DNA from: Acidobacteriota bacterium
GTDB lineage: Bacteria > Acidobacteriota > Blastocatellia > Pyrinomonadales > Pyrinomonadaceae
DNA: 6,126 bases
Direction: 5' to 3'
Assembly (NCBI GenBank): GCA_020853255.1
Contig: JADYZI010000079.1
Span: 1-6,126 of the forward strand
In this document: one piece after another, positions 1 to 4,586 of the stretch
Numbering within the stretch: position 1 is the first letter of the stretch
How the letters are laid out: every line of letters begins with the position of its first letter
Position numbers and translations under genes: made by a program
Notes under the pieces: generated by a model
The model's database searches: none
Told to the model about the DNA's origin: nothing
Seen by the model: the letters and a program-made list of their open reading frames with translations, nothing else

Positions 1-54
1 TATCGCGAACTCTGGCGCCGCGGAATGAAAGCAAAAGGCGAGGATTTCATCTAA
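1..54 (+). CDS. C-terminal end of an unidentified protein (partial)
   Basis: Frame 1 is open from the window edge and reads YRELWRRGMKAKGEDFI followed by TAA at 52-54. The short tail is rich in charged residues, as many protein C-termini are. It is followed immediately by repeat-rich non-coding DNA, which fits a real gene end. Seventeen residues are too few to assign a family, and no motif is recognisable. Frame 3 is also open here, but it runs on through palindromic repeat sequence and is not convincing. The call rests only on position and composition. Confidence 0.4.
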   Translation, partial: YRELWRRGMKAKGEDFI

Positions 55-119
55 CCGGCAATGCTCCTCTGCCCTCACCGCCTTTGCGGCTCTGCAGGAG
101 CGGATCTAATTCTCGATTT

Positions 120-180
120 CTCGTTCCAAGTTCTCACATCTCAGATCCTAGATCTCAAATCTCAGACCTGAAATCTCGGT
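120..180. repeat. Imperfect palindromes of the AGATCT/TCAGA type
   Basis: This stretch has an inverted repeat AGATC-CTA-GATCT at 143-155. It is followed by an imperfect palindrome around TCAG-AC-CTGA at 162-171, flanked by AAATCT-like arms. The same vocabulary (CAAATTTC, CAGATCTG, AGATTTG) returns as a cleaner palindrome at 2542-2563, so the two are probably degenerate copies of one dispersed intergenic element. The rest of 55-233 shows no gene. It includes one degenerate relative of the ACCGCC/GGCGGT hairpin family at about 193-222. Confidence 0.5.
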
Positions 181-233
181 TCCCCGCTCAAGAACCCGGT
201 CGCTACCGCTCCCGGTTCTGACAGATCGTGCAC

Positions 234-290
234 TTTGATACATTTGGTGCGGTTTGATACGTTTTGTGCGGTTTGATACATTCCGTGCGG
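234..290. repeat. 19-bp tandem direct repeat, three copies
   Basis: Three consecutive 19-bp units start at 234, 253 and 272. Each begins TTTGATAC and ends GTGCGG, with variation only in the middle (ATTTG, GTTTT and ATTCC variants). A fourth copy begins at 291 with TTTG and then diverges. The array ends where the Rhs reading frame begins and supplies the stop (TGA, 274-276) that closes that frame upstream. Three units are too few, and lack spacers, for a CRISPR. It could be a minisatellite, a protein-binding array or a recombination scar. Confidence 0.75.
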
Positions 291-291
291 T

Positions 292-1509
292 TTGTGCTAT
301 CGCTCACACCCAAACCTGCGTAAACTTTTATCTGTGGACGGACCGAGCAACACAACCGTTTTCGCGTACGACGCATCTGGTAAGCTAGTGGCAGAATACT
401 CGACCATCATTGCTTCATCACAAGATGCTAAAGTCGCGTATCTTACATCCGACCATCTCGGAAGCCCAAGAATCAATACGGATCAAAACGGCGCAGTCAT
501 AGCTAGACATGATTATCACCCCTTCGGCGAAGAAATATTTACCGCACAGCGAACAACCGGATTAAATTATTCTGCCGATTCCGTAAGAAAACAATTCACC
601 GGCTACGAACGCGACGAAGAAACTGACTTGGATTTCGCCCAAGCTCGCATGTACGCCAATCGGTTGGGGCGGTTTACTTCTGTTGATCCGATTCTCATGA
701 CGGAGGATCGCCGTTTCAATCCTCAAAGTATCAACTTATATGGTTATACAATGAACAGGCCGCTTTTCTATACGGATCCTACGGGAGCGATCGTCAAACA
801 CCCCAATTCGGACTCAGAAGCAAAATATCTGGCCTACAGAGGGTGGGTGTATGAGCAATACAAGGCTGATCCGAAAAAATTTGGTGATCTTTGGGCGACG
901 ATACAACGCCTCGAATCGTCCGGGGTAACTTATAATATTTCGGTGGCCGACCGCAGTAAATATGGCGACGGCGTCGAAGGGTCGGTTGATGTTTCATCCA
1001 ATGGCGACGCGATCGACGTAAATATCGTGCTATCCGGAGGAACAAGCCAGGAATTTTCGCAGAACTCTGCATTCGCGCACGAGCTTGAACATGCCAGACA
1101 GTTCGACAACGGCGAATGGGGTTTTATTTTAGTACCAGACAAAAATGGCGCAATTACTATAAACGGGAAACGTTACTCCCAGACCACAGACGGACTGGAT
1201 ATTACGGACGAGCGGAAAGCCTGGCAGGCTATGATACCAGCGGCAAACGGTTTCGATAACACCCTGAAGCTACCGCACGACTCCAACGACGGTCCGTTTC
1301 TCGGACGCATCGCTACGACCGTGAAAGCGAAAAAGGTCGAAGGAATAATAGCTGACCTTAACAACTCTTATGGGGAGATGCCTAATCGGGAAACTGGTTT
1401 TTTCGCAAATGCCCCTAGGAACGCGAAGGGTACCGCATTAAGACCGGGGTTGGTTGGTACCGATGGCCGAAGGGCGTTTGGCTGTATTGGAGGTGGCTGC
1501 AAGTGGTGA
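292..1509 (+). CDS. Rhs core C-terminal fragment with HExxH metallopeptidase-like toxin tip
   Basis: Residues about 10-165 are the C-terminal part of an Rhs/YD-repeat core: YDASGKLVAEY (26-36), DHLGSPR (54-60), YHPFGE (75-80), GYERDEETDLDFAQARMY (104-121), LGRFTSVDP (125-133), and the closing P157-x4-D162-P163-x-G165 motif, where Rhs proteins are normally self-cleaved. Residues 166-405 are the variable tip. It carries H263-E-L-E-H267, a zinc-protease HExxH motif, and E307 in DERKAW is a plausible third zinc ligand. The tip ends in CIGGGCKW. In known Rhs systems the released tip is the toxin delivered to a rival cell. A full Rhs protein is usually far longer, but here the frame is closed by TGA at 274-276 and upstream DNA is non-coding repeat. 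The only early starts are TTG (292) or GTG (334, 388) without a good ribosome site. It is therefore either a displaced, silent cassette or a 5'-truncated gene. Rhs identity is near certain; protease activity is inferred from the motif. Confidence 0.85.
   Translation: MCYRSHPNLRKLLSVDGPSNTTVFAYDASGKLVAEYSTIIASSQDAKVAYLTSDHLGSPRINTDQNGAVIARHDYHPFGEEIFTAQRTTGLNYSADSVRKQFTGYERDEETDLDFAQARMYANRLGRFTSVDPILMTEDRRFNPQSINLYGYTMNRPLFYTDPTGAIVKHPNSDSEAKYLAYRGWVYEQYKADPKKFGDLWATIQRLESSGVTYNISVADRSKYGDGVEGSVDVSSNGDAIDVNIVLSGGTSQEFSQNSAFAHELEHARQFDNGEWGFILVPDKNGAITINGKRYSQTTDGLDITDERKAWQAMIPAANGFDNTLKLPHDSNDGPFLGRIATTVKAKKVEGIIADLNNSYGEMPNRETGFFANAPRNAKGTALRPGLVGTDGRRAFGCIGGGCKW
1489..1494 (+). promoter_or_regulatory. 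Strong ribosome binding site inside the rhs tip gene
   Basis: GGAGGT lies within the last codons of the Rhs tip gene, 8 nt before GTG at 1503 and 11 nt before GTG at 1506. It supports translation of the overlapping downstream gene and favours 1503 as its start. The second GTG forms a GTGA overlap with the Rhs stop, a common arrangement for translational coupling. Confidence 0.7.
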
Positions 1510-2051
1510 GGTTTCTTTGGTGCTCTGCGATACTCGGAGTAGTCATGATCTTCTTTGGTTGCTCCGCATCGACGATGGCTCAAACAGACATTTCGGCAAG
1601 CCTCTTGAACCAATCGATCCCCGACGGGGAACGGGTTGAAATCCAGAAACGTCTCGACGAAATGTTTCAACTCCTGCGAGCTGAGAAGTATGAAGAAGTG
1701 TATAAATTCTTGACCGGTGGAAACGTAGGAAGCAAAAAGGAGTTTGTATCGCGTCTTCGAAAAGATGCAGCGGGCGTGGCGGCAGGGAAGAAGGATTGGT
1801 ATATAAAGGAAAGTTTCAAACTCGATGGGTACTTCGTTTTCCGAGATGAGCTAAAGCACGAAGTCATATTTCTGGACGGTTGCCTTACCGTGCGTACAAG
1901 TGACGGTATCAAGTCATATTCCGGAGCAGTCAGAGCCCGCCGCAAAGGGACTAAGCTTTGGTATTTCGAAACGCTCCCGGCCGTAAATCCGAACTATATG
2001 TCATCAACAGGGCCTGTTCCATGCACTGCATCAGAAAGCGACAAGAAATGA
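1503..2051 (+). CDS. Putative immunity protein, secreted or lipoprotein-like
   Basis: This 182-residue protein starts at GTG and overlaps the Rhs tip gene by 7 nt. Residues 1-26 form a hydrophobic export signal. C20 follows F-F-G, which could be a lipobox although the -3 residue is not the usual leucine; an alternative is cleavage after A-S-T-M-A. The mature part has a helical stretch RLDEMFQLLRAEKYEEVYKFL (about 49-69), then KKEFVSRLRKD, then apparently beta-rich sequence ending GAVRARRKGTKLWYFETLP. The helix-then-sheet order and the YEEVYKFL segment recall NTF2-like/DUF4019-type proteins, but this is a resemblance only. Its place directly behind a toxin tip, with overlap and a strong ribosome site, is where immunity genes sit in Rhs systems. 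An export signal would place it in the periplasm or membrane, suggesting that the protease-like tip acts there. No immunity family is recognised with certainty. Confidence 0.7.
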   Translation: MVRFLWCSAILGVVMIFFGCSASTMAQTDISASLLNQSIPDGERVEIQKRLDEMFQLLRAEKYEEVYKFLTGGNVGSKKEFVSRLRKDAAGVAAGKKDWYIKESFKLDGYFVFRDELKHEVIFLDGCLTVRTSDGIKSYSGAVRARRKGTKLWYFETLPAVNPNYMSSTGPVPCTASESDKK

Positions 2052-2052
2052 G

Positions 2053-2205
2053 ATCGCGCCCTCGACTGGCGAAACAACCGTTTTTGCGTATGACGCATCT
2101 GGTAAGCTGGTGGCGGAATACTCGACGAAAATCGCAGCGGCACAGGACGCCAAGGCCTCTTATCTGACCAACGACCACCTAGGCAGCCCGCGTGTGACGA
2201 ATGAG
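2053..2205 (+). pseudogene. Second Rhs core fragment, truncated
   Basis: Directly after the putative immunity gene stop, the frame reads STGETTVFAYDASGKLVAEY, then continues through QDAKASYLTNDHLGSPRVTNE. This is the same Rhs core segment found at 352-474. The two align without gaps at a constant offset of 1722 bp; by hand count about 90 of 120 bases and 34 of 40 residues match. The first 54 bases are the best conserved (49 of 54). Most differences are at third codon positions, so both copies were probably once under protein-level selection. After the DHLGSPR motif the sequence passes into hairpin-rich repeat DNA, so the rest of the core and any tip are gone. It has no start codon or ribosome site of its own. 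It is best read as the remnant of the tip or core displaced when the upstream cassette arrived. Confidence 0.8.
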
Positions 2206-2229
2206 TGTGGGGTGGCGTTGAACCTCCGC

Positions 2230-2410
2230 CGCCCTAGTCCCCGTAGGGGACGCATGAATGTAGCCCAGGATAAGGCCGCATCGGCCGCCACCCTGGGTGA
2301 TCGTGGGCAGAACATCCATGGAGCGTGCGGAGCACGCGACAGAGAAGTGTCGGCGGCCAAGCCGCCTCCAGAAAAGCCGAGTACGCTCATCGGTCGGGCA
2401 AGCCCGACCG
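2230..2410. repeat. Train of five stem-loops
   Basis: Five GC-rich hairpins follow one another. The first is GTCCCC-GTA-GGGGAC (2237-2251). The second is nested: CCCAGG (2264-2269) pairs with CCTGGG (2292-2297) around an inner GGCCG-CAT-CGGCC (2274-2286). The third is GCGTGC-GGA-GCACGC (2323-2337). The fourth is GGCGGC-CAA-GCCGCC (2352-2366). The fifth is CGGTCGGGC-AA-GCCCGACCG (2391-2410). The CCCCGTAGGGG part resembles a widespread intergenic repeat recalled from several phyla. It begins where Rhs homology ends, so it may have inserted into the gene. No T-tract follows any hairpin, so these are not typical intrinsic terminators. Confidence 0.7.
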
Positions 2411-2439
2411 CACTGCCAAGGGGCAAGCCCGGAAGCAAG

Positions 2440-2530
2440 TGGCTTCTTTCTTCGCGTTCTCTGCGTTTACGATCTTGTTTGAAACGCAAAGGCCGCCAAG
2501 CGAAACCCCGCAAAGATCGCAGAGGTTTAC
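2440..2530. repeat. Imperfect palindromic repeat of the CTTTGCGTTCTCTGCG type
   Basis: CTTCGCGTTCTCTGCGTTT on the left is partly complementary to AAACGCAAAGGCCGCCAAGCG about 15 bases further on, and GCAAAGATCGCAGAGG repeats the same words once more. I recognise this as a common dispersed intergenic repeat whose spurious translations appear in many databases. It is not coding. No finer boundaries can be set without comparing other copies. Confidence 0.5.
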
Positions 2531-2541
2531 ATCTCGAATTT

Positions 2542-2563
2542 CAAATTTCAGATCTGAGATTTG
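2542..2563. repeat. 22-bp near-perfect palindrome centred on AGATCT
   Basis: Arms CAAATTTCAGA and TCTGAGATTTG are complementary except for one T-G position (2547/2558). It is the cleanest copy of the element that appears in degenerate form at 143-176. No function is evident. Confidence 0.65.
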
Positions 2564-2610
2564 CGATCGATCAGGTTCCGATGGCGTTTGAAATTTTTTT
2601 TGCGAAATTC

Positions 2611-2690
2611 TGGGACAAATCACGTAAGTGATTGATATCACGCGACTTATTTGTCCCAAGAGCTGTCCCAGGGGCGTCTTGGCTGGGACA
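2611..2690. repeat. Two adjacent inverted repeats built from TGGGACA
   Basis: TGGGACAAAT (2611-2620) is exactly inverted as ATTTGTCCCA (2649-2658), with 28 bases between that include the palindrome TGATATCA (2633-2640). Directly after, TGTCCCA (2664-2670) is inverted as TGGGACA (2684-2690) with a 13-base loop. The order is therefore forward, reverse, reverse, forward. This resembles the ends of small mobile elements or a paired binding site; no open reading frame lies inside. Confidence 0.65.
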
Positions 2691-2703
2691 AAAGACGGCC
2701 ATG

Positions 2704-2722
2704 TCGGCGGCAAGCCGCCTCC
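2704..2722. repeat. Hairpin GGCGGC-AA-GCCGCC, second copy
   Basis: TCGGCGGCAAGCCGCCTCC matches the segment at 2350-2369 apart from one base missing in the loop. It shows that this hairpin is a dispersed unit and not a local accident. Confidence 0.6.
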
Positions 2723-2745
2723 GAGGTTGGTTTTGGGGCACGGTT

Positions 2746-2765
2746 CCACGGCATAAATGCCGTGG
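2746..2765. repeat. Perfect 20-bp inverted repeat
   Basis: CCACGGCAT and ATGCCGTGG are perfectly complementary 9-base arms around AA. No T-tract follows and no gene ends just before it, so a terminator is unlikely. It fits a REP-like intergenic palindrome. Confidence 0.65.
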
Positions 2766-2813
2766 CAATTCGGGGGAAGTTGCGTTGAGCGTTACGCCTT
2801 TCGGGCTTCGCTG

Positions 2814-2875
2814 ACCGCCCGCTCACGGAGGCGGTACTGACAAGACCACCCGCTACCGCAGGTGGTACTGACAGG
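2814..2875. repeat. 31-bp tandem hairpin repeat, pair 1
   Basis: Two units 31 bp apart (2814 and 2845). Each has a 6-base arm, a 10-base loop of the CGCTNNCGNA type, the complementary 6-base arm, and a spacer TACTGACAAG or TACTGACAGG whose first T closes the arm. Arms are ACCGCC/GGCGGT in the first unit and ACCACC/GGTGGT in the second, so two paired positions changed together. A degraded third unit (GGCCGCCCGCGACG) follows at about 2880. Confidence 0.75.
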
Positions 2876-2920
2876 AACTGGCCGCCCGCGACGTGCGCTT
2901 GGGATCTGGCTAACACCGAA

Positions 2921-2938
2921 CGCCCTTACGAACGGGCG
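2921..2938. repeat. Small hairpin CGCCC/GGGCG
   Basis: CGCCC at 2921-2925 pairs with GGGCG at 2934-2938 around the loop TTACGAAC. It lies at the right edge of the first 31-bp repeat cluster and may be part of the same composite element. Confidence 0.4.
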
Positions 2939-2992
2939 GGCTTCTGCAACCGAAAAAACAACAGACAATTGGCGGGCAAGAGGATCAATTAC

Positions 2993-3020
2993 AGCTGTCA
3001 GCTATCAGCTATCAGCGAAA
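2993..3020. repeat. 7-bp tandem repeat AGCTATC
   Basis: AGCTGTC, AGCTATC, AGCTATC and AGCGAAA follow one another with a strict 7-bp period; only the two middle copies are identical. Short arrays of this type occur between genes in many bacteria and are usually length-variable. Confidence 0.6.
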
Positions 3021-3123
3021 GAAAACCTATCGGTTGTCAGCGTCCGAAATGCTGGTCGAGCTCACACGGAAAATGGCAGAAAGTGACAAAATTTGTAATA
3101 CGAGCCTTGAAAAACGCCGATTG

Positions 3124-3170
3124 TTGTTCCGTTTTGTTCCGCTTGTTCCGTTGCATGCGGAGCGGAACAA
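3124..3170. repeat. Three TTGTTCCG copies and an inverted copy
   Basis: TTGTTCCG occurs at 3124-3131, 3134-3141 and 3143-3150, and its reverse complement CGGAACAA at 3163-3170. The third and fourth copies can form a stem around TTGCATGCGGAG. No gene or known binding site is evident. Confidence 0.55.
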
Positions 3171-3194
3171 ACATCGGGGCTTTCTGCAATGCTG

Positions 3195-3250
3195 ACCGCC
3201 CGCTGACGCAGGCGGTTCTGACAAGACCGCCCGCTAACGCAAGGGGTTCC
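3195..3250. repeat. 31-bp tandem hairpin repeat, pair 2
   Basis: Two more units of the 2814-2875 family, again exactly 31 bp apart (3195 and 3226). The first is intact: ACCGCC, loop CGCTGACGCA, GGCGGT, then TCTGACAAG. In the second the right arm has decayed to AGGGGT. The unit ends about 75 bp before the start of the mgtE-like gene. Confidence 0.75.
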
Positions 3251-3317
3251 TTGCGGCTTCAGCGTTTAGTTGGCCGCTTTCGCTTTCGCGGGGAATTGGG
3301 GCGTGGTAAAACTAATC

Positions 3318-3325
3318 AGGGAGAG
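3318..3325 (+). promoter_or_regulatory. Ribosome binding site of the mgtE-like gene
   Basis: AGGGAGAG lies 2 nt before ATG at 3328; measured from the GGGAG core the gap is 4 nt, slightly short but usable. It fixes the start. I see no convincing promoter in the 80 bp between the last repeat and this site. Confidence 0.6.
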
Positions 3326-3327
3326 AA

Positions 3328-4575
3328 ATGCTTTACGTATCTCAGCTCGTCGGGCGTCCTGTCTTTGACAAGAGCAACGACAAGATCGCGGTCATACACG
3401 ACATTATCGTGCGTTATGGCCGGGATGATTATCCGCCGCTGGTAGGTTTGGTGGCGCGCTATCGCCGTAGGAATTTCTTCCTGCCGCGGCAGAACGTCGC
3501 CGAGCTTTCTTCGCACGGAGCGAAGATGCGGCTCGCGGTGCTCGATCTTACTCCGTTCATCCGCCGCGAGGGCGAAGTGCTCCTGCGAAAGGACGTTCTT
3601 GATAACCAGCTGATCGATGTTGACGGGAAGCGCGTCGTTCGGGTGAATGATGTTCAGTTGATCGAGACCGGCCACGTCTGGCGTGTTACAGGTGCGGACG
3701 TAACGTTTCAGGGGTTTGTGCGGCGGCTGATGCCGCAGGGATTTTTCGGCAGCGACAGACCGGTCGAGGTGATCGATTGGGCGGACGTCGGGTATCTTGC
3801 GACCGACACGACGACCGTCACCGTGCAGCTAAAGTCTTCGAAGGACAAACTTTCGCGGCTCCATCCGGTCGAGATCGCACAGCTTGCCGAGACGCTTTCG
3901 CCGATCCACCGAACCGAGGTCGTCGAGAGCCTCGATGACGAGATCGCCGCCGACACGCTCGAAGAGATGTCCACAGAGGCACAGGCACGCATTCTCGAAG
4001 ACCTTGACGAAGAGCGTGCCGCCGACATTCTCGAAGAGATGTCGCCCGACGATGCCGTTGACGTTCTCGACGAGATGGACGATGAGAAGAGCGAGCAGCT
4101 TTTCGCCCTGATGGAAGAGGACGAGAAGGCCGACGTCGCCGAACTGATGGCGTTCGAGCACGATACGGCCGGCGGATTGATGACGACGGAATTCGTGCAT
4201 CTGGCCCGTGACCTTACGGTCGCCGAGGCGATCGTTTCGCTTCGCGGAATGGCCGAGACGCCGAATATGATCTATTACCTCTACGTCGTCGAGGCGGCGG
4301 ACAGTTGGAAGATCTGCGGCTTGATCAGCCTGCGTTCGCTGATACTTGCCGACCCGACAAAGAAGCTTTCGGAAGTTATGCGAACCGATTTTCGGAGCGC
4401 TCACCCGAACGATTCCGCACTCGATGCGGCACAGATGATCGCAGAATACAACCTGCTTGCCCTTCCCGTCGTCGATGATGAAGGCGACATTGCGGGCATC
4501 ATCACGGTCGATGATGCGATGGAAATACTTTTGCCGCGAAACCTCGAAAGCCGCCTGCCGCGTTTGTTCGGATAG
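3328..4575 (+). CDS. Soluble MgtE-like protein: PRC-barrel, MgtE N domain, CBS pair
   Basis: This 415-residue protein starts with a PRC-barrel-like region (VGRPVFDKSNDKIAVIHDIIV, residues 8-28), and a second similar segment lies near 95-140 (DVLDNQLIDVDGKRVVRVND). Residues about 170-286 are an MgtE N-terminal domain: LHPVEIAQLAETL, then acidic helical repeats (AADTLEEM, AADILEEM, AVDVLDEM), closing with the family motif D279-TAGGLMT. Residues about 290-405 are two CBS domains; the second starts at M351 and contains NLLALPVVDDEGDIAGIITVDDAM. In true MgtE channels these domains sense intracellular magnesium and gate a membrane pore of about five helices that follows the CBS pair. Here the protein ends after CBS2 and has no hydrophobic segment, so it cannot itself transport. 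It is probably a cytoplasmic metal or nucleotide sensor for another transporter. The next gene starts within about 12 bp, suggesting one transcript. Confidence 0.88.
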   Translation: MLYVSQLVGRPVFDKSNDKIAVIHDIIVRYGRDDYPPLVGLVARYRRRNFFLPRQNVAELSSHGAKMRLAVLDLTPFIRREGEVLLRKDVLDNQLIDVDGKRVVRVNDVQLIETGHVWRVTGADVTFQGFVRRLMPQGFFGSDRPVEVIDWADVGYLATDTTTVTVQLKSSKDKLSRLHPVEIAQLAETLSPIHRTEVVESLDDEIAADTLEEMSTEAQARILEDLDEERAADILEEMSPDDAVDVLDEMDDEKSEQLFALMEEDEKADVAELMAFEHDTAGGLMTTEFVHLARDLTVAEAIVSLRGMAETPNMIYYLYVVEAADSWKICGLISLRSLILADPTKKLSEVMRTDFRSAHPNDSALDAAQMIAEYNLLALPVVDDEGDIAGIITVDDAMEILLPRNLESRLPRLFG

Positions 4576-4586
4576 TGTTTTTTAGA

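Larger units (their letters stand above)
2206..3327. other. Gene-free repeat island between the rhs remnant and the mgtE-like gene
   Basis: I find no credible gene in these 1.1 kb on either strand. Open frames exist because the sequence is GC-rich and palindromic, but their translations are low-complexity, change character at each repeat border and lack ribosome sites. The stretch is a patchwork of short inverted and tandem repeats, listed separately. It contains no transposase, integrase or tRNA that I can see. Such clusters look like accumulated small non-autonomous elements, and the adjoining rhs fragment suggests the whole stretch tolerates insertion and rearrangement. Confidence 0.7.

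Noticed and set aside
234..290. CRISPR array
   Set aside because: The units abut with no spacers, are only 19 bp long and number three; no cas gene is present.
1958..2167. 69-codon frame across the end of the immunity gene
   Set aside because: It is the +1 shadow of both the immunity gene and the second Rhs fragment; the Rhs frame gives the recognisable protein.
2391..2410. Rho-independent terminator for the rhs cassette
   Set aside because: The hairpin is perfect but has no following T-tract and is one of a series of similar palindromes far from the gene end.
2588..2601. Intrinsic terminator at the run of eight T
   Set aside because: No GC-rich stem precedes the T run, and no credible gene ends just upstream.
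2110..2631. A plus-strand open frame of 173 codons beginning in the second Rhs fragment
   Set aside because: Only the first 30 or so codons are Rhs. The rest runs through hairpin repeats, with low-complexity translation and no ribosome site, so it is a remnant and not a gene.
2160..2749. Overlapping minus-strand open frames of 117 and 120 codons
   Set aside because: Their translations are made of repeat sequence (for example the NAENAKKE-type phantom peptide) and they change with each repeat border. No start signals or domains.
2969..3445. Plus-strand frame of 158 codons crossing into the mgtE-like gene
   Set aside because: It overlaps over 100 bp of a well-supported gene in another frame and otherwise covers tandem repeats.
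3829..4404. Minus-strand frame of 191 codons opposite the mgtE-like gene
   Set aside because: It is an antisense shadow caused by codon bias of a clearly recognised protein on the plus strand.
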